NCBI RefSeq assembly: GCF_030534335.1 | Contig: NZ_CP130565.1 | Location: 3,741,501 to 3,805,500, forward strand | DNA from: Marivirga harenae | GTDB lineage: Bacteria > Bacteroidota > Bacteroidia > Cytophagales > Cyclobacteriaceae | DNA: 64,000 nt | Reading direction: 5' to 3' | Shown here: piece after piece, positions 21,262 to 29,435 of the stretch | How positions within the stretch are numbered: position 1 is the stretch's first letter | Layout of the letters: the number at the start of each line of letters is the position of its first letter | The notes under the pieces: model-generated | The model's database searches: none | Seen by the model: the letters and a program-made list of their open reading frames with translations, nothing else | What the model was told of the DNA's origin: nothing | Made by a program: the position numbers and the translations under genes

Positions 21262-21876
21262 TTACTTTGAATCTACACTGTCAGCTTCAGCTTGGTAAGC
21301 TTTGTTTAAGCCTTCAATTACCTCATTGGTGATTTCTAATCCCTCATTTGCATATAAAACGTCACTTCCTCTGGAGTAAGTTAATACTAATTGCAAGTTA
21401 TTGTCATCACCGTAACTTTTTAAATAATCGCTAATAGTCTTGTACAATTCATTGTTTAATTCGGCCTCTTTTTGACGCAACTTTCGAGATAAATCTTCCT
21501 GATAAACCCTTAGGTTTTGTTGCTTTTTCATCAAATTCTCCTCTAATGCCTTTCCTTGCGCCACTGTCAAATTTTGAGCTGTTCTTTGGAAATCATTAAT
21601 TTCATTTTGCAAACCTTGAGCCCTATTTTGGTATTCCTTTTCATATTTTTGAGAAAGTTCACCCAATTCGGACTCGATTTTTTGCATGAAATCATAATTA
21701 GCTAATAAAGAATCAGAATGAACGTAAGCAATAGATACATTTTGATAAATCTTATCGTCTTTCTGCTCAGTTGAGGTGGTCTCTTCTGGATTTTCACTTC
21801 CACTAAATTTGTCAATAAACAAATAGGCTACAGCAACGATTAAGATGATATTCAGTACTAGGGATAAATTCTTCAC
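21262..21876 (-). CDS. OmpH/Skp-like periplasmic chaperone
   Basis: A 204-residue protein with an N-terminal membrane segment (LVLNIILIVAVAYLFI), an acidic linker, a short strand motif IAYVHSDSLLANY and a long coiled coil (about 65-150) rich in Gln, Glu, Lys and Arg. This is the layout of Skp/OmpH, a holdase for outer-membrane proteins. The N-terminus looks like an uncleaved anchor rather than a signal peptide. There is no bamA or lpxD next to it. Confidence 0.82.
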   Translation of the reverse strand: MKNLSLVLNIILIVAVAYLFIDKFSGSENPEETTSTEQKDDKIYQNVSIAYVHSDSLLANYDFMQKIESELGELSQKYEKEYQNRAQGLQNEINDFQRTAQNLTVAQGKALEENLMKKQQNLRVYQEDLSRKLRQKEAELNNELYKTISDYLKSYGDDNNLQLVLTYSRGSDVLYANEGLEITNEVIEGLNKAYQAEADSVDSK

Positions 21877-21966
21877 GTGTATTTTATTTTAAATTAGGTT
21901 TTAATAACGCCTGCAAAGTTAATCAAACAAATTAAAGTGCAAAGCCTAAGGATTTTGGTTTTAGAC

Positions 21967-22680
21967 TTATTTTTGTTCTTCGTCAGAATCATCCTTTTTC
22001 TTCTCAACGTATTCATACATGAACCTATCCTCAGGTTTGGTAAAATTATAGTTCTCTCCATCATACTCAAATTCCTCTTCATCCCATTCTTTTTCAAAAT
22101 ACAATTTCAATTCAGCTTGACCTGCAAATTCATTTTTCATCCACAAAGCCACAAGTAAACCGCTTAAGAGGCCCATAAGGTGGGATTCCCATGAAATATG
22201 TCCGTCTTGCGGCAAAACCCCATAGAACATTCCGCCATATAAAAGTAATACCACAAAAGAGAGCGCTAAAGAGGATTGATTTTTACGCAATAATCCACTA
22301 AACAAAATAAAAGAGGCAATCCCATAAATTACACCGCTGGCACCAATATGGTAGGCTTCACGAGCAATTAGCCATACGAAAATTCCCGTAGCGATATAAA
22401 TATAAAGTAGAGCTTTAAGTGCAATTTTATCATAAAAGAAAAACAATATGATTATCAACAGCATAAGAGAAAAGCTGTTGGACAGCAAATGCAAGAAATC
22501 ACCATGGATAAATGGTGAAGTAAAAATACCAATTGTACCTAAAAGATGCCTTGGCATGATGCCAAAATGCGCGAAATTGGCAGCAAATCCCCATTCTGCA
22601 GCCTTGACCAACCACAATAGTAATATAATGTAGCTACCAAAAACTACACTTTGCCGAAAAAGAGATTTTTCCTTGGACAT
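21967..22680 (-). CDS. rhomboid-family intramembrane serine protease
   Basis: A 237-residue membrane protein with about six hydrophobic segments. The catalytic dyad is visible: Ser115 in HIGASGVIYG and His167 in ISWESHLMG; the HLLSN segment of TM2 is also present. A charged cytoplasmic tail (about 185-237) rich in Glu, Asp and Lys follows. Substrates are unknown. The HDAC-like gene lies 40 bases upstream on the same strand, so the two may be cotranscribed. Confidence 0.92.
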   Translation of the reverse strand: MSKEKSLFRQSVVFGSYIILLLWLVKAAEWGFAANFAHFGIMPRHLLGTIGIFTSPFIHGDFLHLLSNSFSLMLLIIILFFFYDKIALKALLYIYIATGIFVWLIAREAYHIGASGVIYGIASFILFSGLLRKNQSSLALSFVVLLLYGGMFYGVLPQDGHISWESHLMGLLSGLLVALWMKNEFAGQAELKLYFEKEWDEEEFEYDGENYNFTKPEDRFMYEYVEKKKDDSDEEQK

Positions 22681-22720
22681 ACTTTAAAGATACGAATTTC
22701 CTGAAAAAAGGTAGGGGTTT

Positions 22721-23623
22721 TTAAAAGTAGATGTCTTGAGCAAGCCGATAAGTATTGGCATGAGCATCAATAATGTGTGCGATCTTTTCAGAATATCCTC
22801 CACCCATACTGGCAACAACAGGAATCTCGTTCTTGTAACAATGCTCAAAAACAATTTTATCGCGCTCTTTGCAACCTGCAATACTCATCCCAAGCCGGCC
22901 TAATTTATCTGTAGCCAAAACATCTACACCTGATTGAAAAAAAATAAAATCTGGCTCCTGTTCTTGGATCAATCTTGGAAGTACTTCCCTAAGGATTTTA
23001 AGGTACGTTTTATCATCCGTTTTGTCTTCTAGCTCGATATCTAAATCAGAGTTTTCCTTATGCATTGGGTAATTTCCTTTTCCATGCATACTGAAAGTAA
23101 ACACTTTGGGATTATTTTTAAAAATCTCCGCAGTTCCATTGCCTTGATGTACATCTAAATCTACAATCAGGACTTTTTCAGATTTTTTATTCTTAAGGAG
23201 ATAATTAGCAGCGATAGCAATATCATTTAACAAACAAAAGCCTTCACCTCTATCCGTAAAAGCGTGGTGTGTTCCACCGGCAATATTCATGGCTGCTCCA
23301 TATTTCAAAGCAAAATTAGCAGCATCAATCGTGCCTTGATTAATTATTCTCTCACGCTCAACCAAAGCTGCAGACAAAGGAAACCCAGTCCTTCTTTCTT
23401 CTTTTCGGCTCAGCATCAGGTTTTTTAATTTCTGCCAATATTCGTTTTTATGAACTGATAATATATTCTCTTCCGATAATAATTCAGGTGGAAAAAAATT
23501 ACTTGAACTAACAGTTCCTTCGTAAATTAATTGCTCTGGAAGCAGATCATATTTCTCCATCGGAAAGCGATGATTGTCAGGCAGCGGGTGTGTATATTCT
23601 TTTCTCCAAGCGATTTTGAGCAT
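22721..23623 (-). CDS. histone-deacetylase-family hydrolase (AcuC/class II-like)
   Basis: A 300-residue zinc hydrolase with the arginase/deacetylase fold. The charge-relay His119-His120 is in GGTHHAF. The zinc ligands Asp157 and His159 are in DLDVHQGNGT, and a further Asp is in QSGVDVL near residue 246. Bacterial members deacetylate acetyl-lysine proteins, acetoin-related substrates or acetylpolyamines; the sequence alone does not say which. Confidence 0.92.
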   Translation of the reverse strand: MLKIAWRKEYTHPLPDNHRFPMEKYDLLPEQLIYEGTVSSSNFFPPELLSEENILSVHKNEYWQKLKNLMLSRKEERRTGFPLSAALVERERIINQGTIDAANFALKYGAAMNIAGGTHHAFTDRGEGFCLLNDIAIAANYLLKNKKSEKVLIVDLDVHQGNGTAEIFKNNPKVFTFSMHGKGNYPMHKENSDLDIELEDKTDDKTYLKILREVLPRLIQEQEPDFIFFQSGVDVLATDKLGRLGMSIAGCKERDKIVFEHCYKNEIPVVASMGGGYSEKIAHIIDAHANTYRLAQDIYF

Positions 23624-23696
23624 CTACAATGTTTAATTTTTATAAACCAACGAAGAGGATTCATGTTTAAAATATTCAGAAATCAATATGAGGACG

Positions 23697-23730
23697 CAAA
23701 AAAAAATGCTGACTCATCAAAGTCAGCATT
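23697..23730 (-). terminator. intrinsic terminator of the DUF1328 gene
   Basis: On minus, AATGCTGACT pairs with AGTCAGCATT around a six-base loop, followed by a run of eight or nine T. It lies 25 bases after the stop at 23756. Confidence 0.85.
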
Positions 23731-23755
23731 CATTTATATCAATTGATATTGAAAA

Positions 23756-23920
23756 TCATCTTCCTCTAGCCAAGCGAGCGATTACAGAAATGACTAGTAA
23801 TACCAAAAACACATAAAAAATTATTTTTGCTATTCCCGCGGCTCCAGCGGCTATGCCTCCAAATCCTAATACTGCTGCAATTAATGCAATGATCAGGAAT
23901 ATTAAAATCCATCGTAACAT
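23756..23920 (-). CDS. small DUF1328-family (YtjA-like) membrane protein
   Basis: A 54-residue protein found by eye: it begins [17 protein letters not shown] and has two hydrophobic segments separated by Gly/Ala ([15 protein letters not shown]), ending ARLARGR. This matches the DUF1328 family, small inner-membrane proteins of unknown function often linked to envelope stress. A terminator follows and a 16-base palindrome lies upstream at 23960. Confidence 0.88.
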   Translation of the reverse strand: MLRWILIFLIIALIAAVLGFGGIAAGAAGIAKIIFYVFLVLLVISVIARLARGR

Positions 23921-23959
23921 AATAAAGTTTTAAAGTCAAAAAATATTAATTAGTAGAAT

Positions 23960-23975
23960 TTACAAACTTTTGTAA
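23960..23975. promoter_or_regulatory. palindrome upstream of the DUF1328 gene
   Basis: TTACAAACTTTTGTAA is a perfect 7+7 inverted repeat around a two-base centre, 40 bases upstream of the small membrane-protein start. Its size and place fit an operator for a dimeric regulator. The regulator is unknown. Confidence 0.4.
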
Positions 23976-24091
23976 CGAGTGATCTCTTTGCTTTGTTACA
24001 TAAAACTAAATATGAAACATCAAACAGCAGTGAATTTGATTAATTGAAAAGATATAATAAAACAACAACTAACTTGTAGGAAGCAGAAACC

Positions 24092-24658
24092 TTAATCCAC
24101 GTCAAACTCCTCTTCATTAGAAACAAATGAATAGAGTGTATCATCTAGATTTAGATTATCTTCATTGAAATCGTGAACAAATTTGTTCATGACTTCATCA
24201 TCTACTTCTTCAACGTTCAAACCAACATCCAAGCCGACACCATACTCTCCGCCATTGTCCATATCCACATGCTCTTGGACTTTAACCAACTCTTCATCTT
24301 CGATATCATCAATCATTTCTGCTATATACAGACCAATTTCTTCTTCTACATCATCCAATGTCCTTAAATCACCATTTTCATCTTCTTGGAATTTGATCGG
24401 CTTGAAATTAGGAAACTTCTGCGCTGCTTTATGTTCAGCTAATTCATATACTTCACTAGCATGATGTAGTCGAAGCGTGTAAATGACGGCATCATAAATC
24501 ACATCCTTTCCTTCATACTTTCCTGTAAAGCGAAAATGCTTATACTCATCATTATTGTCATCGGTATCAACCAAGACAAATTGGTTTTTTTGCTGAGCAA
24601 TTTTTTGCTTCAATTTCTCGATTTCTCCGGCATCGAAGCCTTGGTTTTGAGCACTCAT
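24092..24658 (-). CDS. acidic conserved hypothetical protein
   Basis: I do not recognise this 188-residue protein. It is very acidic, with the second half dominated by Asp and Glu (EVDDEVMNKF, EEEFDVD at the end), no signal peptide and no membrane segment, so it is probably cytosolic. The first 80 residues look like a compact alpha/beta domain with FRFTGKYEGKDVIYDAVIYT. The ATG start is followed by a plausible N-terminal helix. The codon pattern is ordinary for the region, supporting a real gene. Confidence 0.7.
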   Translation of the reverse strand: MSAQNQGFDAGEIEKLKQKIAQQKNQFVLVDTDDNNDEYKHFRFTGKYEGKDVIYDAVIYTLRLHHASEVYELAEHKAAQKFPNFKPIKFQEDENGDLRTLDDVEEEIGLYIAEMIDDIEDEELVKVQEHVDMDNGGEYGVGLDVGLNVEEVDDEVMNKFVHDFNEDNLNLDDTLYSFVSNEEEFDVD

Positions 24659-24724
24659 AATTTGCTGGTTTGTATTGAGGAAATAAATTACAATATTTTT
24701 TCAAAAATCACAATAAAATAAAAT

Positions 24725-25069
24725 TTATTCGCTCTTTTTGCTTACCCCTTCAAAAATACTGTTTACAATGGCTAAAATGACTCCAAACAGTAATGCCCAC
24801 CAGAATCCTTCAACATAAAATCCATCTACAACATAATCAGCTAGCATTACCATTAAAGCATTGATAACCAATAAGAAGAATCCTAGTGTAAAAACTGTGA
24901 CAGGAATTGTTAAGATCACTAAAAGGGGTTTTATGGTTGCGCTAAACAGCGCTAAAAACAAGGAGACTACCAATGCATCAAAAAAGCCATCCACGTGCGC
25001 ACCAGGAAGTATGTACGAAGCGACAATAACCGAAAGTGAAGAGAGTAATAATTTGATTAAAAAGTTCAT
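24725..25069 (-). CDS. four-TM phage-holin-superfamily IV membrane protein (YvlD-like)
   Basis: A 114-residue protein with four hydrophobic segments and the family pattern SYILPGAHVDGFFDALVVS, IKPLLVILTIPVTVFTLG and INALMVMLADYVVDGF. It matches the chromosomal 4-TMS holin-like family (pfam 04020), which is widespread in bacteria and not tied to phages. Its function is unknown, possibly envelope homeostasis. Confidence 0.88.
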   Translation of the reverse strand: MNFLIKLLLSSLSVIVASYILPGAHVDGFFDALVVSLFLALFSATIKPLLVILTIPVTVFTLGFFLLVINALMVMLADYVVDGFYVEGFWWALLFGVILAIVNSIFEGVSKKSE

Positions 25070-25179
25070 TCTAAAAAGTTTAAATATCTTGAATCTAAAT
25101 TACGGAATAGAGAGTCTAATGATTCCTATTTGCAAATAAATACAAACAAATTAAAAGCAATTGTATAAAAAGGCTGTAT

Positions 25180-25674
25180 TTAAAAGTATCTGTCTTTTAG
25201 CACCTTTTGGTGATGTTTCCAATGTCCAACGATAATGTACCATAAGCTTAGGATCGAGATCGGATTCCCATCTGCTACTCCTTCTTTTTTAAGTATTTTA
25301 TCTGGCATTGACAAAAATAAAGATTGGTGACTTTTCCTCAAGTAATAAAAGTCCTCTGCCATTTTTGACTTATCAAGTTTACAATATTCAGAAGCTTCAG
25401 CGTAAAGATTTTCAGAGAACCCTGCTAATGCTTTTGTCTCACCTCTACTCAATGTTAGCGCCCTATATGCCATTATTCGCTCGGTATCAATGCAATGTTG
25501 GATCACTTGTGCCACACTCCACTTTCCTTTTTCATAACGATAATTCCACTTTTGATCCGGGATATTATTAATCATTACAGAAATTTCGCTCGCTTGATGT
25601 ACAAGAACATTCTTAATGTCACTCTCTACCAAATCAACGTAACCTTGATAAAATGGTGCATGTACTAGATTCAT
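25180..25674 (-). CDS. DinB-family protein
   Basis: A 164-residue DinB-like four-helix bundle. The metal-site His pattern is complete: QHCID near residue 60 and GHWKHHQKVL near the C-terminus. The segment KGKWSVAQVIQHCIDTERIM is the classic family signature. It is quite different from the DinB protein at 11624. It could be a bacillithiol- or other thiol-dependent transferase, which is inference. Confidence 0.9.
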   Translation of the reverse strand: MNLVHAPFYQGYVDLVESDIKNVLVHQASEISVMINNIPDQKWNYRYEKGKWSVAQVIQHCIDTERIMAYRALTLSRGETKALAGFSENLYAEASEYCKLDKSKMAEDFYYLRKSHQSLFLSMPDKILKKEGVADGNPISILSLWYIIVGHWKHHQKVLKDRYF

Positions 25675-25690
25675 GTTTAAAATTAATCAT

Positions 25691-25858
25691 TTATTCTTTA
25701 ATCGCATCCATTTTTTTGGCTACTTCTTCAGCCTCTGCCATTTTCAAGTCTGCCTTTTTTCTATCAATAGAACTTAATTTATGATATTCGGCCAATAGCT
25801 TTTTGTATTCTTCGTTAAGCTTTTCTTTTTCAGTCTTCTTTTTAAATAATCCAAACAT
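25691..25858 (-). CDS. Lacal_2735-family small protein
   Basis: From the ATG at 25858 the product is 55 residues: MFGLFKKKTEKEKLNEEYKK followed by a Leu/Ser turn and a second Lys/Ala/Glu-rich helix. This is the pattern of a small Bacteroidota family (Lacal_2735) of unknown function, predicted to be a helical hairpin. An upstream in-frame start at 25891 would add 11 poorly conserved residues. It lies 16 bases before the DinB gene, probably in one transcript. Confidence 0.8.
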   Translation of the reverse strand: MFGLFKKKTEKEKLNEEYKKLLAEYHKLSSIDRKKADLKMAEAEEVAKKMDAIKE

Positions 25859-25892
25859 AGTTTTTCTTTTATTTTTGAAAACAGTGACCAAT

Positions 25893-26489
25893 TCAATTTG
25901 TTTGAATTACTTTCAATCCCAAGTCCAAGAAATTAATTAAATTAGATTTCCTTTGAGGCATCTCCTCTACTGGAAATTTAATACTCAACTTAATAAAATC
26001 TGTTCCTGCTACATGTTCTTCAATATCACATTGATTTAGGTCTTTCAAAAGCATGTAATTATTTGATCTATAATGATAATCCCAAGGTTCTGAATTCACA
26101 CAAAAAAATACGTTTTCATCTTCCTGAAACTCTTCGATCAATTTATTACCAAACTCCCGTAAATACTTTCCTTGCAAATGAAAAGTAGCCGAAATAAAAT
26201 GACCCCAATAAAACATAATGCGAAAAGCAAGAATATCTTCTCTTGTGAAATGCGCAGGATAATCCAGAATCATATAAGGCAATCGCTTATAATTTTCACC
26301 TTTTGAGATTTTTCCATTATGAAGCTTCAATTGCTCAGGCAATTTTGATTGAAATGGGAGTAATCGGTCTTTGATTTCCTTTTGCAATTCCTCCAAAAAA
26401 TCCCATACCTTTTCCATCATCCTGTATTTAATCAATAGAATGGTGGGATCAGAGGCTAAATCTAATTCTTGAGTGGTAAATTTTGACAT
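25893..26489 (-). CDS. conserved hypothetical protein
   Basis: I do not recognise this 198-residue protein. It has no signal peptide or membrane span. It is mixed alpha/beta with many aromatic residues, including PYMILDYPAHFTREDILAFR and FCVNSEPWDYHYRSNNYML. A hairpin terminator separates it from the gene upstream, so it has its own promoter or leads the transcript with the Lacal_2735 and DinB genes. Confidence 0.7.
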   Translation of the reverse strand: MSKFTTQELDLASDPTILLIKYRMMEKVWDFLEELQKEIKDRLLPFQSKLPEQLKLHNGKISKGENYKRLPYMILDYPAHFTREDILAFRIMFYWGHFISATFHLQGKYLREFGNKLIEEFQEDENVFFCVNSEPWDYHYRSNNYMLLKDLNQCDIEEHVAGTDFIKLSIKFPVEEMPQRKSNLINFLDLGLKVIQTN

Positions 26490-26526
26490 AAATAAAATAG
26501 GGTGAGATTCGACTAGCCCACCCTAT
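26490..26526 (-). terminator. intrinsic terminator after the 74-residue protein gene
   Basis: On minus, ATAGGGTG pairs with CACCCTAT around a 14-base loop and is followed by TTTTATTTA. It lies between the stop at 26545 and the next start at 26489. Confidence 0.7.
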
Positions 26527-26544
26527 CAATTTTTTAAAGGTAGA

Positions 26545-26769
26545 TTACACCTGATCAGGTTTCTGAATAATTTTCAACACAATCTCATGCGGATCATTGT
26601 CAGTATCAGTAATCTTAATCCTAACCATGGGGTTATCAGCTTTGATGTTGTCCTCAATGTCAACAATCTTAAATTGACTTAACTTACCTTCAATTTCGCG
26701 AGCTAATTCTTTAATGGCTTTTGCCATTTCCACTTCAAGCTGACTGGGGTTATATTGCTTTGTAATCAT
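26545..26769 (-). CDS. small conserved hypothetical protein
   Basis: A 74-residue cytosolic protein I cannot assign. The N-terminal half is a charged amphipathic helix (MAKAIKELAREIEGKL); the second half is beta-rich (MVRIKITDTDNDPHEIVLKI). Composition and codon use are like the neighbours, and its own terminator follows, so it looks like a real gene. It lies downstream of fabH by 62 bases. Confidence 0.65.
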   Translation of the reverse strand: MITKQYNPSQLEVEMAKAIKELAREIEGKLSQFKIVDIEDNIKADNPMVRIKITDTDNDPHEIVLKIIQKPDQV

Positions 26770-26831
26770 AGTTGTCCGTTTTTCTTAAATCTACTGATTT
26801 TAATAGATAAATAACATTAGTACTAAAAAAA

Positions 26832-27833
26832 TTACCACCTAATTAAAGCAGAACCCCAGGTAAATCCGCTACCAAATGCGGCTAAACATACCAAATCCCC
26901 GCTTTTAATTTTTCCCTCATGCCAAGCTTCGCTCAGGGCAATTGGAATAGAGGCAGCTGTTGTATTACCATATTTTTGAATATTGTTAAAAACCTTATCA
27001 TCGGTTAATCCCATCTTAGCCTGAATAAATTTCGAAATCCGCAAATTAGCTTGATGAGGGACCAACATATCAATATCGGATGGTTTTAAATTATTTTCTT
27101 CAAGTGCTTCATTGATAACTTCTTGAAATCGGACTACTGCATGTTTGAAGACCATATTTCCATTCATGTAAACTTTATAGCCAGATGTATCTAAGATTTG
27201 CTCAGGCTGCCTTTCTTCACGTGGCCGACTACTTCCGGGGTCTTTCACATATAATTCTTCGGCATAAGTTCCTTCGGCATGTAAATGCGTAGACAAAACC
27301 CCCTGTTCATCTGAAGCACTCATTATCGCAACTCCAACTCCATCACCAAAAATAACTGCGGTAGATCGACCTCTGTCGGACATATCAATAGCGGTAGATT
27401 GAATCTCACCACCTACAACCATAATATTTTTATACATGCCTGTTTTTATAAATTGATCAGCAACCGACAAACTATATACAAACCCAGAGCAGGCATTTCT
27501 GATATCCAAACATCCAATAGTTCCCATCCCCATTTCTCGTTGAAGAAGCACACTAGAGCCAGGAAAAAAATAATCAGGCGTGATGCTGGCAAAAATGATA
27601 AAATCTATATCATCGTTTTTCATTTTAGCATTTTTAAGCGCCATATCTGCGGCAGTCTTTGCCATTTTGGCCAATGACTCTTCAATTTCCGGATCAAAAA
27701 ACCTTCTTTCCTTTATCCCTGTTCTCTCCGTTATCCATTCATCTGTAGTATCAATCCACTTGGCTATATCATTATTGGTCACAACTGTCTGTGGCACAGC
27801 ATGACCCAGACCTACAATTTTCGACTTTTTCAT
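26832..27833 (-). CDS. 3-oxoacyl-ACP synthase III (FabH family)
   Basis: A 333-residue thiolase-fold enzyme that condenses acyl-CoA with malonyl-ACP to start fatty acid synthesis. The catalytic triad is visible: Cys115 in NACSGF, His in VPHQANLRI, and Asn in YGNTTAASIP. Length and C-terminus (GSGFTWGSALIRW) are typical. It is a single gene with no rpmF/plsX neighbours, so it could be a second, specialised FabH copy (Bacteroidota often carry two or three). Confidence 0.93.
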   Translation of the reverse strand: MKKSKIVGLGHAVPQTVVTNNDIAKWIDTTDEWITERTGIKERRFFDPEIEESLAKMAKTAADMALKNAKMKNDDIDFIIFASITPDYFFPGSSVLLQREMGMGTIGCLDIRNACSGFVYSLSVADQFIKTGMYKNIMVVGGEIQSTAIDMSDRGRSTAVIFGDGVGVAIMSASDEQGVLSTHLHAEGTYAEELYVKDPGSSRPREERQPEQILDTSGYKVYMNGNMVFKHAVVRFQEVINEALEENNLKPSDIDMLVPHQANLRISKFIQAKMGLTDDKVFNNIQKYGNTTAASIPIALSEAWHEGKIKSGDLVCLAAFGSGFTWGSALIRW

Positions 27834-27977
27834 AAGTAATTATTCGTTTCCTTTACGTTTTGCATTTCAGGATTCCAATATTTCTAAAATGCGCTCCAAT
27901 ATAGAGCAATATTGATTTCTAATCAAAAATAGTAGTCATGCAGAGTATTAAGGGCAGGCAAGTCCTTGTTTAAAATA

Positions 27978-28487
27978 TTATTCAAACCAGGATTTATACA
28001 GCGTGTAATTTTTAGCTGTTCTACCAAATATTTCTGAAAGTTCCCCTTCTATTTTTTTAACTTTTTTAGCAGGGACACCTGCGTAAATGTAACCCGATTC
28101 TACAACTGTATTTTCTAATACCACAGCTCCTGCCGCTACTATTGAATGCGACTGAACAACCGCATTATCCATTACAATTGCACCCATTCCAACCAAAGAA
28201 GAATCTTCAATAGTACAACCATGGACGATTGCCTTATGCCCAATGGAAACCTTATTACCAATAGTAGTTGATGCCTTTTGATAAGTGCAGTGGATAACTG
28301 CTCCATCCTGAATATTTGTCTCATCTCCAATGGTAATACTGTTTACATCCCCTCGCACAACAGCACTCCACCAAATACTGCATGACTTTCCAATCACAAC
28401 ATCCCCAACAATTACTGCATTATCAGCTATGTAAGTATTCTCACCTATTTGCGGAGCTTTACCTTCACATTTTTTAATTATTCCCAT
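27978..28487 (-). CDS. gamma-carbonic-anhydrase-family protein (YrdA/PaaY-like)
   Basis: A 169-residue left-handed beta-helix protein with hexapeptide repeats (NAVIVGDVVIGKSC, GDVNSITIGDETNIQD). Three metal-binding His positions are visible: HCTYQ, GHKAIV and VHGC. The family includes carbonic anhydrases and thioesterase-like proteins; enzymatic activity is not certain. It is monocistronic, divergent from yceI. Confidence 0.9.
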   Translation of the reverse strand: MGIIKKCEGKAPQIGENTYIADNAVIVGDVVIGKSCSIWWSAVVRGDVNSITIGDETNIQDGAVIHCTYQKASTTIGNKVSIGHKAIVHGCTIEDSSLVGMGAIVMDNAVVQSHSIVAAGAVVLENTVVESGYIYAGVPAKKVKKIEGELSEIFGRTAKNYTLYKSWFE

Positions 28488-28607
28488 TTTAATGTAAATT
28501 TATTTATCTATGTAACTACATATAATGCTTATGTATTTCTTTATTTTTTTGTAAACATTATTAAAATACTGCCGTTATCGACATGTATAATATAAAACCA
28601 CTAATCT

Positions 28608-29369
28608 ATGAAAATTTTAAAAACATTAAGTGCTTTATTTGTAGCTATAATTGTCGCTGCTGCTTGTACATCTAATCCAAAAGGTGATGAAGCAAAAGTA
28701 AGTGAAGCAGAAGAAGTAAAAGAATCAGAAGGAATGGAAATATCTGTATCAAGTAATGAAGCTGATATGGAATTCGTAGGAACAAAGCCCACAGGTAGAC
28801 ATTATGGTAATATTGCTTTGACCAATGGTTCGATAAAAGTGAAAGATGGCAAGGTAACTGGAGGGAAATTCGTGTTTGACTTAAATGAAATTACCATAAC
28901 AGATTTAAAAGATGATCAAGAAAATCATGATAAACTCGTTGGCCATTTAAAATCAGATGATTTTTTTGATGCAGAAAATTATCCCCAAGTTACCTTTGAA
29001 CTAGTTTCAGTAAAATCATTAAATCCTGAAAAATCTGCTGAAAATTATGATTCCTACCAAAATGATATGGAGCAACCAGCTGAGGACGAAAAAATTATGG
29101 AGTTACCCGAATTTGAGTTAGAAGGTGCAACTCATGAGGTTACTGGAAACTTGACTATGAGAGGGAAGACTTTGGCTATAACAGTGCCAGCAAAAATAGA
29201 GATCTCTGAAAATAATGTAAAAGCCTTTACAAATTTCAGTATTGACCGAACCAAATGGGGTTTAATGTATGGAGACGAGTCAAAGGCAGTTGATAAAGCG
29301 AAAGATCAATTCATTTATAATAAAGTAGGTGTAGGATTTAATATTAATGCAACTGCTGAAAACATGTGA
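28608..29369 (+). CDS. YceI-family lipoprotein
   Basis: A 253-residue exported protein: lipoprotein signal ending AAAC at about residue 20, an acidic linker, and a YceI-like lipocalin-type beta barrel from about residue 45 (VEFVGTKP-like start, GGKFVFDLNEITITDL, HLKSDDFFDAENYPQVTFEL, FTNFSIDRTKWGLMYGDE). YceI proteins bind polyisoprenoids or other amphiphiles in the periplasm. The insert around 145-165 is Glu/Asp-rich. A strong terminator follows. Confidence 0.9.
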   Translation: MKILKTLSALFVAIIVAAACTSNPKGDEAKVSEAEEVKESEGMEISVSSNEADMEFVGTKPTGRHYGNIALTNGSIKVKDGKVTGGKFVFDLNEITITDLKDDQENHDKLVGHLKSDDFFDAENYPQVTFELVSVKSLNPEKSAENYDSYQNDMEQPAEDEKIMELPEFELEGATHEVTGNLTMRGKTLAITVPAKIEISENNVKAFTNFSIDRTKWGLMYGDESKAVDKAKDQFIYNKVGVGFNINATAENM

Positions 29370-29394
29370 TTCCAGTTTGAAATAAAACGCCTTG

Positions 29395-29427
29395 AAGGTT
29401 GCTAAAATTTTTTAGCAACCTTTTTTT
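29395..29427 (+). terminator. intrinsic terminator of the yceI-like gene
   Basis: A 13-base-pair stem (AAGGTTGCTAAAA with TTTTAGCAACCTT) and a T run of seven. It ends 8 bases before the likely start of pabB. Confidence 0.9.
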
Positions 29428-29435
29428 ATGCAAAT

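Noticed and set aside
21894-22097. Short basic open frame antisense or out of frame to the rhomboid tail
   Set aside because: It overlaps the coding region of the rhomboid protein's charged tail in another frame and resembles no family.
24725-25069. Prophage remnant because of the holin-like protein
   Set aside because: The four-TM holin superfamily IV is a common chromosomal family and no other phage gene lies nearby.
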